Translations under genes and position numbers: made by a program
The notes under the pieces: generated by a model
The model's input: the letters and a program-made list of their open reading frames with translations, nothing else
Databases searched by the model: none
What the model was told of the DNA's origin: nothing
Part shown: in pieces, positions 1-9,780 of the stretch
Layout: every line of letters begins with the position of its first letter
How positions within the stretch are numbered: position 1 is the stretch's first letter
Assembly (NCBI RefSeq): GCF_009711165.2
Contig: NZ_WMID02000046.1
Span: 1-31,437 of the forward strand
Direction of reading: 5' to 3'
Origin: Flavobacterium sp. MC2016-06
Lineage (GTDB): Bacteria > Bacteroidota > Bacteroidia > Flavobacteriales > Flavobacteriaceae
DNA length: 31,437 nt

Positions 1-2040
1 ATGTATGATACGGGCGATTTAGGAAGATGGCTTCCTGATGGAAATATAGAATTTTTAGGAAGAAAGGATCATCAGGTAAAAATTCGCGGTTTTCGTATAG
101 AACTTGGCGAGATAGAAGCAATTTTACTTCAGAATTCAAAAGCGTTAAAACAGGCAGTTGTAGTAACAAAAGGAACTGATGAAGAGAAGGTTTTGGTTGC
201 TTACTATGTGTCTGATGATAAAATTGATAAAAAAGAGCTGCAAAACAATTTGAGCAAAGTATTGCCGGATTATATGTTGCCTGCTTATTATGTTCAACTG
301 GATGCTATTCCGTTGACATCTAATGGAAAAACTGATTATAAATTATTACCTGTTATAAGTGATATTGATCTAATCAAAGAAGAATACATTGCCCCAAGAA
401 CCAAAGAAGAAGAACTTTTAGTGGCTATTTGGTCTGATGTTTTAAAGCGCGATCAGATCAGTGTAAAAGACAGTTTTTATAATTTAGGAGGAGATTCTAT
501 TAAATCTATTCAGGTAGTTTCAAGAATAAAACAGCAGGGATATACCTTAAAAGTGGCACAGATTTTACGAAATCCTATTGTTGAGGATTTGGCAAAATTA
601 ATAGAAGCAGATGTTGCTGTTATAAGTCAGGCTGAAGTAAAAGGAATGGTCGATTTAACGCCAATCCAACAGTTTTTCTTCGAAAGCGAACAAATCCCTA
701 ATAAAAATCACTACAATCAGTCTGTTATTTTAAGTAGCAAACAAGATATTGATCCTTTTATTTTAGAGCAATCGATAGCTTCGCTGGTTTTACACCATGA
801 TGCTTTACGAATGGTATACAAGCAGGATAATGATTCCAGGACTCAGTATAATGATGATGCATCAGGTAAACATTATAAGATTAATTTTTATGATTTGCGA
901 TCTGATTCAAAAGAACTTGAATTAGAAGCATTGCGCAGCATTGGTGATAGTTTGCAATCCGGATTTAATATTGGCTCAGGAATTTTATTTCATATTGGTC
1001 ATTTCAGAATGTCAGACGGAGATCGTCTTGCCCTTATTATTCATCACCTTGTAATTGATGGTGTTTCCTGGCGTATTTTGTTTGAAGATTTATCTAATTT
1101 ATATGAGTCTTACCAAACTAATACAGCGGTTAACCTACCTTTAAAAACAGATTCATTTCAGCGTTGGGCTTCAGTTCAGAAAGAATATGCTAAGAGCGAA
1201 AAAATGCAATCAGAACGATTGTATTGGGATGAAGTTTCAAAAGAAGCAATCACTTTATTGCCTTCAGATTATCAAGACAGAGAAAAAGTTTCTACTATAG
1301 ACAAGTCTTCTTATTTTATTCTGGACGAGTCTTTAACAGAGAAACTTCAGACACAAGTACATCAGGTTTACAACACAGAAATTAATGATGTATTGCTTAC
1401 TGGTTTGGGATTGGCTATTCGTGAAGTTTTTGGAGTAGAGAAAAGTGTTCTGAAAATGGAAGGGCACGGACGTGAGGAAATCATTGACGGTGTCGATATT
1501 GGAAGAACGGTTGGCTGGTTTACAAGTGTTTATCCTTTTGTGTTGGATTTGTCATCATCAAAAGGTCATGAACTAATTGGAGTAAAAGAGTCTTTACGCC
1601 AGATTCCAAACAAAGGAGTGGGATATGGTATCCTTAATTATTTAGACAAACGTTTTACCAATGAATTGCTTCCGAGCATCCAGTTTAATTATTTAGGAGA
1701 TTTTGGAACGAATGCCGGTACAAATAAAAAAGGAGAATCTTTATTTGAATTTTCATCAGAAAATATAGGTTCATCATCAGATTTGGCAAATAGCACAAGC
1801 GAAGTATTACTTGATGTTTCAGGAATGATGGTTTCCGATCAGCTTAATATGTCTATTCGTTATTCAGGCAATGTTTTTAGCGAGGAAACAATTGCAAAAC
1901 TGATAACTGCTTACGAAAACGCGCTAACAAATCTTATTGAATCATTATCAGAAATAAAGGAAAACCGCTTAACACCATCTGATTTGACCTATAATAAGTT
2001 AAGTTATTCTGACCTGACAAAACTTAATAAAGACAATAAT
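1..2040 (+). other. NRPS module (partial A)-T-E adding a D-residue of unknown identity
   Basis: Only the end of the adenylation domain (A7-A10) is present, so the specificity residues lie outside the window. The A10 segment reads SNGKTDYKLL: the catalytic Lys is kept, but the usual Arg after NGKxD is Tyr. The carrier has the LGGDS motif typical of carriers that feed an epimerase. The E domain that follows has its full motif set (HHxxxDGVSW, EGHGRE, RTVGWFT, FNYLG), so this residue should be delivered as the D-epimer. This module is nearly identical to the A-end/T/E part of the next module. Confidence 0.85.
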
Positions 2041-2130
2041 ATTGAGGATGTTTATGAGCTTTCGCCATTACAGCAAGGGTTGTATTACTATTGGTTGGTA
2101 GACAATTCAAGTCATATGTATTTTGAGCAA
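1..2130 (+). repeat. Long tandem module repeat, copy 1
   Basis: Bases 1-2130 align to 4531-6660 at a constant offset of 4530 nt without net insertion or deletion. Bases 1-92 are identical to 4531-4622; since the match starts at the window edge, it probably extends further left. The copy covers the end of an A domain, the carrier, the whole epimerase and the first residues of the following C domain. By eye about nine residues in ten agree. Similarity then drops sharply after the shared MYFEQ, although the two C domains remain collinear. Confidence 0.93.
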
Positions 2131-5100
2131 ATTTCATATAAGCTGCATTTTAGTAATTTAAAAGTTGATGCTGTAAAGCAAGCTTATGATGAGTTGATCA
2201 AAAGATATGCAATTTTAAGAACCAGCTTTACCAATGATTACAGTGGTGTGCCTTTGCAGATTGTACACAAAACAGTTTCAAGCAATTTTAGTTATGAATC
2301 TGTTCGCGATTTAGCAAATATAGAGGAAGCATTACATGACATAAAAGAAAAAGATAAAGCAGCAGGATTCGATTTTGAGAAACCAACTCAAATGCGATTA
2401 AAAGTAGTGGAGTTAGGAAACGGAGATTATGAATTTATCTGGAGCAGCCACCATATTTTAATGGATGGATGGTGTCTGAGTATTTTGATCAACGATTTTT
2501 ACAGAATGTTAATGGCAATAACCAACGATCAGACAATACAATTGCCAGAACCAGTTAAATATTCTACTTACATCGATTGGTTGTCAAAAATCAATAAAGA
2601 CGCATCATTATCCTATTGGAAAAACTATTTAGACGGGTTAACATCAAATACTGAAATCCCTTTCAAAAAGAAAAAAGGACAAACTAAGAATGAGACATCC
2701 AATAAAGAAATTATTCATATCGAAGGTTCTGTATTTGAAAATGTAAAAAACCTATGCGGTGAGCTGGGTATCACAGCAAATACATTTATTCAGGGAGTTT
2801 GGGGATACTTACTTTCGAGATATAATAATACACAGGATGTAGTTTTTGGTTCTGTAGTATCAGGAAGACCCGGAGAATTACCAGGAATAGAAAATATGGT
2901 TGGTTTGTTTATTAATACAATACCAGTAAGGGTAAAATACGAAACGACAGATACTATAAAAACATTCCTGAAAAGATTGCATTTAGAAACATTAGACGCT
3001 ACGGCTCATCATTACATCAATTTGTCTGAAGTACAGTCACAAAGTTCTTTAGGAATGGAGCTGATTAATAATTTAATGATTTTTGAGAACTTTTTGGTAC
3101 AAGATGCTATCGAAGACGAGATCGACGTATTATACGGTCAAAAGGAAGAAAAAATTACTGTTGAAGGAATAAATGTTTTTGAGCAGACAAATTATGATTT
3201 TAATGTAACAGTAATGCCTTATGAATCAGAATTAAAAGTAGAATTTAAATACGATTCAAACACTTTTGATTCGGAATTGATCCTGAATCTGATATCACAT
3301 TTTTCAAATATAACAGAGCAGTTTAGTGCAAGAGAAGAATTGTCATTAAATGAAATCGAATATTTAACACTATCAGAGAAATCTAAATTATTGAATGATT
3401 TTAATGCTACTACAGTAGAATTTGATCGCGAGAAAACAATAATTGAAATATTTGAAGAACAAGTAATAAAAACCCCGGATAGTATAGCGGTAATTTTTGA
3501 AGATAAACAATTTACTTACAATCAAATCAACGAAGAAGCCAACAGGTTAGGAATGTATCTGAGACAAAAGTATTTGATCCAGCCTGATGATTTAATCGCA
3601 ATAAAATTAGATAAGAGCGAGAGAGTTACAATTGCTGTATTAGGAATTTTAAAATCAGGAGCGGCTTATGTGCCAATTGATGTTAATTATCCTGAGGAAA
3701 GAATCCAGTATATGGAAAATGACTCAAAAAGCAAAGTAATTATTGATGAAGATGAATTTGCAGCTTTTTATGCAGAAAAAGAGAAATATGCTGTTTCTAA
3801 TCCTGCAAAAAATAGTGCTTCGCATAATTTAGCCTATATTATTTATACCTCTGGAACAACCGGTAATCCTAAAGGGGTTATGGTAGAAAATAGAAATCTG
3901 GTTTCGAGAATGAGTTATTACAAATTATTCTTTAATTTATCAGATTCAGATGCTACATTATTCTTTAGATCTTACTGTTTTGACGGCGCAATTGAAGAAT
4001 ATTTGATTCCGCTTCTTACAGGAGGAAAAAGTGTAATAGCACATAAAGATTTTTATAGTAACATAAGCGAAAACTTAATTGAATTGGTAGATAAGCATAG
4101 TGTTACAAAAGTAAATATGCCGCCATCGTTGCTAAACGATCTATTATCTAATCCAGATTATAGCGAAAAATTCTGTAATCTTAAATCCTTAAAACATGTT
4201 GTTTCCGGAGGTGATGTATTAAATATTCATCATTTAAAGAAAGCCAAAGTAAATGCACGTTTTTATAATGCATATGGTCCAACAGAAAACACTATTGATT
4301 CAACAAATTGGATAATTGATGTTAATTACGAAAGTAAAGAAAGTATTATTGGTAAGCCTATTCTTAATTCTAAAGTTTATATACTTGATGATAATGGTTC
4401 TCAATTATTGCCAATAGGAGTTTCAGGAAAGATTTATGTTTCAGGAGGGGGAGTTGCACGCGGATATTTGAACCGCGCTGATCTTACAGACGAAAAGTTT
4501 ATGGAGAATCCTTTTGAAAAAGAACTTCGTATGTATGATACGGGCGATTTAGGAAGATGGCTTCCTGATGGAAATATAGAATTTTTAGGAAGAAAGGATC
4601 ATCAGGTAAAAATTCGCGGTTTCCGTATTGAGCTTGGCGAGATAGAAACAATTTTATTGCAAAGTTCAAAAGCTTTAAATCAGGTAGTCGTGGTTACAAA
4701 AGGAACTGACGATGATAGAGTTCTGGTTGCATACTATGTATCTGATGATAAAATTGATAAAAAAGAACTGCAAAGCAACCTGAGCAAAGTATTGCCGGAT
4801 TATATGTTGCCTGCTTATTATGTTCAGCTGGATGCTATTCCGTTGACATCAATAGGAAAAATAGATCGTAAAGCTTTACCGGAAGTTGCAGATAATGATT
4901 TAATCAAAGAAAGTTATATTGCACCAAGAACCAAAGAAGAAGCACTTTTGGTAACTATTTGGTCAGATATTTTAAAGCGCGATCAAATTAGTGTAAAAGA
5001 TAGTTTTTATAATCTAGGAGGAGATTCTATTAAATCTATTCAGGTAGTTTCGAGAATAAAACAACAGGGATATACCTTAAAAGTAGCACAGATTTTACAA

Positions 5101-8100
5101 AATCCTATTGTCGAAGATTTGGCAAAATTATTAAAGACTGATGTTACAGTTATAAGCCAGGCTGAGGTAAAAGGAATGGTTGATTTAACTCCAATTCAGC
5201 AATTTTTCTTTGAAAGTGAACTAATCCTTAATAAAAATCATTATAATCAATCTGTAATATTAAGAAGCAGACAAGAGATTGATCCTTCTGTTTTAGAACA
5301 ATCGATAGCTCAGCTGGTTTTACATCACGATGCTTTACGAATGGTATACAAACAGGATAATGATTCCTGGACTCAGTATAATAATGATGCATCAGATAAA
5401 CATTATAAGATTAATTTTTATGATTTACGATCAGATTCAAAAGAGCTTGAATTAGAAGCATTACGCAGCATTGGTGATAGTTTACAATCTGGATTTAATA
5501 TTAGTTCAGGAGTTTTATTTCATATTGGACATTTTAGAATGTCAGACGGAGATCGTCTTGCGCTGATTGTTCATCATCTTGTAATTGATGGTGTTTCGTG
5601 GCGTATTTTGTTCGAAGATTTATCTAATCTGTATCAGTCTTATCAAACAAAAACACCAGTTAAGCTGCCTTTAAAAACAGACTCGTTTCAGCGTTGGGCT
5701 TCAGTTCAGAAAGAATATGCCAAAAGCGAAAAAATGCAATCAGAGCGCTTGTATTGGGATGAGGTTTCAAAAGAAGCAATCGCTTTATTACCGGCAGATT
5801 ATCAGGGCAGAGAAAAATCGTCGACTATAGACAAGTCTACTTATTTTATTCTGGACGAATCTTTAACCGAAAAACTTCAGACACAAGTACATCAGGTTTA
5901 CAACACAGAGATCAATGATATATTGCTTACTAGTTTGGGACTGGCACTTCGTGAAGTTTTTGGAGTAGAGAAAAGTGTCTTGAAAATGGAAGGGCATGGA
6001 CGTGAGGAAATCATTGATGGTATCGATATTGGAAGAACGGTTGGATGGTTTACAAGCGTTTATCCTTTTGTATTGGATCTATCATCATCAAAAGGTCATG
6101 AATTAATTGAAGTAAAAGAATCTTTACGCAGAGTTCCAAACAAAGGAGTTGGATATGGTATTTTGAAATATTTAGACAAACGTTTTACCAATGAATTGCT
6201 TCCGAGTATCCAGTTTAATTATTTAGGAGATTTTGGTACTAATGCCGGTACAAATAAACAAGGAGAATCTTTATTTGAATTTTCATCAGAAAATATAGGT
6301 TTGTCATCAGATGTATCAAATAGCCAAAGTGAGGTATTGCTTGATATTTCAGGAATGATGGTTTCAGATCAGCTTAACATGTCTATTCGCTATTCAGGAA
6401 ATATTTTTAGCGATGAAACAATTGCAAAACTTATAACAGCTTACGAAAATGAGTTAGTAAATCTTATCGAATCATTATCAGAAATAAAGGAAAATCGTTT
6501 AACACCATCTGATCTAACGTATAGTAAATTAGCTTATTCAGACTTAAAAGAGATTAATAAAGGCAATAGTGTTGAGGATATTTATGAGCTTTCGCCATTA
6601 CAGCAAGGATTGTATTATTATTGGTTAGTAGATAGTTCAAGTCATATGTATTTTGAGCAAACCTCTTACAGGTTACTGTCAAAAGATCTGGACATTGCCA
6701 TTGTGGAAAAAGCTTATAATGAATTGGTAAATAGATATGCCATTCTTCGAACCAGTTTTACCAATAACTATGCAGGAATTCCTTTGCAGGTCGTTCATAA
6801 ATCAGGTACAATTAACTTTACAAGCAAACAAATTGCCGGAACTGAAAATATTGACGCTAGTTTACGTGAGATAAAAGAGCAGGACAAATCAATTATTTTT
6901 GATTTTGAGCAGCCTAGCCAAATGCGTTTACAAGTTCTGGATTTGGGATCTGATTATTATGAGTTCATCTGGAGTCACCATCATATTTTAATGGATGGCT
7001 GGTGTATTAGTATTTTACTGAATGATTTCTACAGTATTTTAATGGCGCTGAGCAATAATCAGTCTGCTAATTTACCAGAACCGGTAAAATATTCAAATTA
7101 CATAAAATGGTTGTCTGCAATTAATAAAGAGACATCTTTAAGCTATTGGAAACACTATTTACAAGGTATAGAATCAGTAAGCCAAATACCTTTTACGAAT
7201 AATAAAGCCTTAACGAACGGAGGTTCATTTAAAATGGAAAGGCTGCATATTGAAGGAGATTTGTTTTTGGCAATCAAAAAAATATGCCAACAATCGGATA
7301 TTACGTTAAATACTTTTACGCAGGGAGTTTGGGGTTATTTACTTTCCCGTTACAACAATACGACTGATGTTGTTTTTGGTTCGGTAGTTTCCGGCAGACC
7401 AGGAGAATTGTCAGGTGTAGAGAAAATGGTTGGATTGTTTATTAATACAATTCCGGTAAGAGTACAATATAAAAACGAGGACACTACAAAAACGTTCCTT
7501 CAAAAATTACATTCTGAAAACTTAGTAAGCACATCTCATCATTATCTTAATTTATCAGAAGTACAGTCTGAAAGTGATCTGGGTATGGAACTTATCAATC
7601 ATTTAATGGTCTTTGAGAACTTCCTGATTCAGGAAAGTATTGGAGAAGAGATTAAAGATCTTTATGATGAGAAAGAAGATAAAATCACAATTGAAGGCGT
7701 TGAAGCTTTTGAGCAGTCTAATTACGATTTCAGTATTACAGTACTACCATCAGATTTATCGTTAAGAATTGATTTTAACTATAATTCGGCTGTTTATGAA
7801 ACGGATCAGATAGAGAAGATCAGCAATCATTTTTCGAATATAGCAGAGCAGTTTAGTACAGTTGAAGAGTTGCCGTTAGAACAAATCGATTACTTATCAT
7901 TAGAAGAGAAAAATCAATTGTTATACGACTTTAATTCTACAGCAGTTGAATATCCAAAAGATAAAACGCTGATTGATTTATTTGAGAAACAAGTTGCAGA
8001 TACACCAGATAATATCGCTGTCGCATTTAAGGATAAAGAATTGACTTATAGCGAAATTGATTCTTTGTCTTCCCGATTGTTATACCGTTTGCAAAAAGAG

Positions 8101-9780
8101 TATGGTATAAAAAAAGGAGATATGGTTGGTATTCTGTTAGATAGAAATGAGTGGACTTTTATTTCGATTTTAGCCATATTAAAAGCTGGAGCAGTTTATA
8201 TTCCAATCGATTCAGAGTTGCCAAACAATCGTAAAGCTTTTATAATTGAAGACACAAATCTAAAACTGTTAATAACACAACCGTCATTTACAAAAGAATT
8301 AGATTTTTACAAAGGAAATATCTTATCTATAGATGCTCATTTTGATCTTTCGGATACTATTTTAAGTGTTGAAAAAATTGATTCTAATGCTGCAGATTTA
8401 GCTTATATCATTTACACTTCAGGTTCAACAGGAAACCCAAAAGGTGTAATGATTGAGCATAGTTCGCTGACAAATTATCTTGTTTGGGCAAAAGATTATT
8501 ATTTAACAATGGATTTAAGTAATACAAATTTTGGTCTGTTTACTTCATTATCATTTGATTTAACGATTACCAGTTTGTTTTTACCAATAATTAGTGGCGG
8601 AAGTTTACAAATTGCAGAACCAAACAGCAGTGTTGCAGATATTCTTCAAAAATACTTTGATAGCGATATATCGTGTATAAAGTTAACACCAGCGCACATA
8701 AGTGTTTTAGACAGTTTAAGTTTAAAATCAAACAAAATTGAACTTGCAATAGTTGGTGGAGAAGAACTTCGAAAAGATCACATTGCGATCTTAAAATGTA
8801 TAAATCCGGCAATTAGAATTATTAACGAATACGGTCCAACAGAATCGACAGTTGGCTGTACCGTTTATGAAGTTACATCTCAGGATGAAACAGTTTTAAT
8901 AGGCCAGCCAATTTCAAACACATCGATTTATATTGTTGACGAGTTCAATAATTTACAAGCAGAAGGAGTTACGGGAGAAATTTGTATTGGCGGTTCAGGT
9001 TTGGCAAGAGGGTACTTAAACCGTGCAGATTTAACAGCAGAAAAATTTGTTGCAAATCCATTTTTAGAAGGAACAAGAATTTACAAAACAGGAGATTTAG
9101 GAAAATGGCTTCCAGATGGTAAACTTGAGTATCAGGGCAGAGTAGATGACCAGGTTAAAATTTTGGGACATCGAATCGAACTTGGCGAAATTGAGTTTCA
9201 ATTAAAATCAAAAGAAGATATAAGCAATGTTGTAGTTACGGTTATATCAAATTCAGATAACGATAAAGAACTGGTTGCCTACTTAATTTCAGATACTGTA
9301 CAAAATGTTTCAGAAATAAGAAGCTTTTTATTGAATAGGATACCATCTTATATGATTCCATCTTATTATGTACAATTAGATGAATTTCCATTAACCAGAA
9401 ACGGAAAATTGGATAAAAAAGCACTTCCATATCCTGATAAATCAGATATAAAAACGGGTTCCGATTATGTAGCTCCTATAAATGAAATTGAGGAAAGATT
9501 GATAGAAATATTAAGCTTAGAAATGAAATTGAATAAAGATAAGATAAGTACAATTGACAATTTCTTTGATTTGGGAATGAACTCTATAAAACTTATAAAA
9601 TTTATAAATAGAATTAGTCAGGAGTTCAAGATAGAAATTAAGCCGATAGTATTATTTCAGTACCCAAATATCAAGGAATTAACAGCATACTTTTTTGACC
9701 AGTCAGAAACAACAGAACCTCAGGAAGAAGAAGATATCTACGAAGAGCTTGATGAGATAATTAATTTAATGAATGAATAA
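1..9780 (+). CDS. Nonribosomal peptide synthetase, 5'-truncated: (A)-T-E / C-A-T-E / C-A-T
   Basis: This is the C-terminal 3259 residues of a larger NRPS; the open frame runs off the left edge. The first visible residues (MYDTGDLG, then GRKDHQVKIRGFRIELGEIE) are adenylation cores A7-A8, so position 1 lies inside an A domain. Domain order by residue: A remnant 1-120, carrier T (LGGDS, Ser166), epimerase E about 215-660 (HHLVIDGVSW 348-357, EGHGRE 487-492, FNYLGDF 562-568), C about 682-1120 (HHILMDG 817-823), A about 1131-1640, T (Ser1676), E (HHLVID 1858-1863), C about 2192-2630 (HHILMDG 2327-2333), A about 2640-3140, T (LGMNS, Ser3195). The protein ends in an acidic, probably helical tail rather than a thioesterase, which implies transfer to the PKS encoded next. 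It should build D-X1, D-X2 and Asn in the cytoplasm. Domain assignments are secure; substrates are inference. Confidence 0.97.
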   Translation: MYDTGDLGRWLPDGNIEFLGRKDHQVKIRGFRIELGEIEAILLQNSKALKQAVVVTKGTDEEKVLVAYYVSDDKIDKKELQNNLSKVLPDYMLPAYYVQLDAIPLTSNGKTDYKLLPVISDIDLIKEEYIAPRTKEEELLVAIWSDVLKRDQISVKDSFYNLGGDSIKSIQVVSRIKQQGYTLKVAQILRNPIVEDLAKLIEADVAVISQAEVKGMVDLTPIQQFFFESEQIPNKNHYNQSVILSSKQDIDPFILEQSIASLVLHHDALRMVYKQDNDSRTQYNDDASGKHYKINFYDLRSDSKELELEALRSIGDSLQSGFNIGSGILFHIGHFRMSDGDRLALIIHHLVIDGVSWRILFEDLSNLYESYQTNTAVNLPLKTDSFQRWASVQKEYAKSEKMQSERLYWDEVSKEAITLLPSDYQDREKVSTIDKSSYFILDESLTEKLQTQVHQVYNTEINDVLLTGLGLAIREVFGVEKSVLKMEGHGREEIIDGVDIGRTVGWFTSVYPFVLDLSSSKGHELIGVKESLRQIPNKGVGYGILNYLDKRFTNELLPSIQFNYLGDFGTNAGTNKKGESLFEFSSENIGSSSDLANSTSEVLLDVSGMMVSDQLNMSIRYSGNVFSEETIAKLITAYENALTNLIESLSEIKENRLTPSDLTYNKLSYSDLTKLNKDNNIEDVYELSPLQQGLYYYWLVDNSSHMYFEQISYKLHFSNLKVDAVKQAYDELIKRYAILRTSFTNDYSGVPLQIVHKTVSSNFSYESVRDLANIEEALHDIKEKDKAAGFDFEKPTQMRLKVVELGNGDYEFIWSSHHILMDGWCLSILINDFYRMLMAITNDQTIQLPEPVKYSTYIDWLSKINKDASLSYWKNYLDGLTSNTEIPFKKKKGQTKNETSNKEIIHIEGSVFENVKNLCGELGITANTFIQGVWGYLLSRYNNTQDVVFGSVVSGRPGELPGIENMVGLFINTIPVRVKYETTDTIKTFLKRLHLETLDATAHHYINLSEVQSQSSLGMELINNLMIFENFLVQDAIEDEIDVLYGQKEEKITVEGINVFEQTNYDFNVTVMPYESELKVEFKYDSNTFDSELILNLISHFSNITEQFSAREELSLNEIEYLTLSEKSKLLNDFNATTVEFDREKTIIEIFEEQVIKTPDSIAVIFEDKQFTYNQINEEANRLGMYLRQKYLIQPDDLIAIKLDKSERVTIAVLGILKSGAAYVPIDVNYPEERIQYMENDSKSKVIIDEDEFAAFYAEKEKYAVSNPAKNSASHNLAYIIYTSGTTGNPKGVMVENRNLVSRMSYYKLFFNLSDSDATLFFRSYCFDGAIEEYLIPLLTGGKSVIAHKDFYSNISENLIELVDKHSVTKVNMPPSLLNDLLSNPDYSEKFCNLKSLKHVVSGGDVLNIHHLKKAKVNARFYNAYGPTENTIDSTNWIIDVNYESKESIIGKPILNSKVYILDDNGSQLLPIGVSGKIYVSGGGVARGYLNRADLTDEKFMENPFEKELRMYDTGDLGRWLPDGNIEFLGRKDHQVKIRGFRIELGEIETILLQSSKALNQVVVVTKGTDDDRVLVAYYVSDDKIDKKELQSNLSKVLPDYMLPAYYVQLDAIPLTSIGKIDRKALPEVADNDLIKESYIAPRTKEEALLVTIWSDILKRDQISVKDSFYNLGGDSIKSIQVVSRIKQQGYTLKVAQILQNPIVEDLAKLLKTDVTVISQAEVKGMVDLTPIQQFFFESELILNKNHYNQSVILRSRQEIDPSVLEQSIAQLVLHHDALRMVYKQDNDSWTQYNNDASDKHYKINFYDLRSDSKELELEALRSIGDSLQSGFNISSGVLFHIGHFRMSDGDRLALIVHHLVIDGVSWRILFEDLSNLYQSYQTKTPVKLPLKTDSFQRWASVQKEYAKSEKMQSERLYWDEVSKEAIALLPADYQGREKSSTIDKSTYFILDESLTEKLQTQVHQVYNTEINDILLTSLGLALREVFGVEKSVLKMEGHGREEIIDGIDIGRTVGWFTSVYPFVLDLSSSKGHELIEVKESLRRVPNKGVGYGILKYLDKRFTNELLPSIQFNYLGDFGTNAGTNKQGESLFEFSSENIGLSSDVSNSQSEVLLDISGMMVSDQLNMSIRYSGNIFSDETIAKLITAYENELVNLIESLSEIKENRLTPSDLTYSKLAYSDLKEINKGNSVEDIYELSPLQQGLYYYWLVDSSSHMYFEQTSYRLLSKDLDIAIVEKAYNELVNRYAILRTSFTNNYAGIPLQVVHKSGTINFTSKQIAGTENIDASLREIKEQDKSIIFDFEQPSQMRLQVLDLGSDYYEFIWSHHHILMDGWCISILLNDFYSILMALSNNQSANLPEPVKYSNYIKWLSAINKETSLSYWKHYLQGIESVSQIPFTNNKALTNGGSFKMERLHIEGDLFLAIKKICQQSDITLNTFTQGVWGYLLSRYNNTTDVVFGSVVSGRPGELSGVEKMVGLFINTIPVRVQYKNEDTTKTFLQKLHSENLVSTSHHYLNLSEVQSESDLGMELINHLMVFENFLIQESIGEEIKDLYDEKEDKITIEGVEAFEQSNYDFSITVLPSDLSLRIDFNYNSAVYETDQIEKISNHFSNIAEQFSTVEELPLEQIDYLSLEEKNQLLYDFNSTAVEYPKDKTLIDLFEKQVADTPDNIAVAFKDKELTYSEIDSLSSRLLYRLQKEYGIKKGDMVGILLDRNEWTFISILAILKAGAVYIPIDSELPNNRKAFIIEDTNLKLLITQPSFTKELDFYKGNILSIDAHFDLSDTILSVEKIDSNAADLAYIIYTSGSTGNPKGVMIEHSSLTNYLVWAKDYYLTMDLSNTNFGLFTSLSFDLTITSLFLPIISGGSLQIAEPNSSVADILQKYFDSDISCIKLTPAHISVLDSLSLKSNKIELAIVGGEELRKDHIAILKCINPAIRIINEYGPTESTVGCTVYEVTSQDETVLIGQPISNTSIYIVDEFNNLQAEGVTGEICIGGSGLARGYLNRADLTAEKFVANPFLEGTRIYKTGDLGKWLPDGKLEYQGRVDDQVKILGHRIELGEIEFQLKSKEDISNVVVTVISNSDNDKELVAYLISDTVQNVSEIRSFLLNRIPSYMIPSYYVQLDEFPLTRNGKLDKKALPYPDKSDIKTGSDYVAPINEIEERLIEILSLEMKLNKDKISTIDNFFDLGMNSIKLIKFINRISQEFKIEIKPIVLFQYPNIKELTAYFFDQSETTEPQEEEDIYEELDEIINLMNE
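2041..6570 (+). other. NRPS module C-A-T-E, D-configured residue, code DGENVGAIDK
   Basis: The condensation domain begins at LSPLQQGLYY, the style of C domains that accept a D-configured donor, which fits its place after an epimerase. The A domain has YTSGTTGNPKG (1282-1292) and the substrate Asp at 1328. By-eye specificity code: D-G-E-N-V-G-A-I-D plus the A10 Lys. Glu at the third code position and Asp at the ninth point to a cationic side chain (Arg, Orn or Lys type), held with low confidence. The A10 motif reads SIGKID, with Ile where Asn is normal. The carrier (LGGDS, Ser1676) is followed by a complete E domain, so the residue should be D. Confidence 0.8.
4531..6660 (+). repeat. Long tandem module repeat, copy 2
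   Basis: This is the partner of 1-2130, in direct orientation and in the same reading frame (1510 residues apart). It covers A7-A10, T, E and the start of the next C domain. The high nucleotide similarity, with many synonymous sites also shared, suggests recent module duplication or continuing gene conversion. Such a repeat is also a likely place for short-read misassembly. Confidence 0.93.
6571..9780 (+). other. NRPS module C-A-T, predicted L-asparagine, with acidic C-terminal tail
   Basis: The C domain again has the LSPLQQG form expected after an epimerase. The A domain has YTSGSTGNPKG (2805-2815) and substrate Asp2853. The by-eye code D-L-T-K-I-G-E-V-G-K differs from the classic Asn code DLTKLGEVGK only by Ile for Leu, so Asn is a strong prediction. 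In core A8 the usual KIRG is KILG (Leu3055). The carrier motif is LGMNS (Ser3195), not GGDS or GGHS. About 25 residues rich in Glu and Asp (EEEDIYEELDEIINLMNE at the end) follow the carrier and probably act as a docking tail for the PKS. Confidence 0.83.

Noticed and set aside
1..3. ATG at the first base as the true start of the first gene
   Set aside because: The Met belongs to adenylation core A7 (MYDTGDLG), and the identical sequence at 4531 is plainly internal. The gene continues upstream of the window.
8591..9430. Short open frames on the minus strand inside the first gene
   Set aside because: They lie fully inside strongly conserved NRPS coding sequence, show no recognisable domain or composition of their own, and arise easily opposite AT-rich genes.
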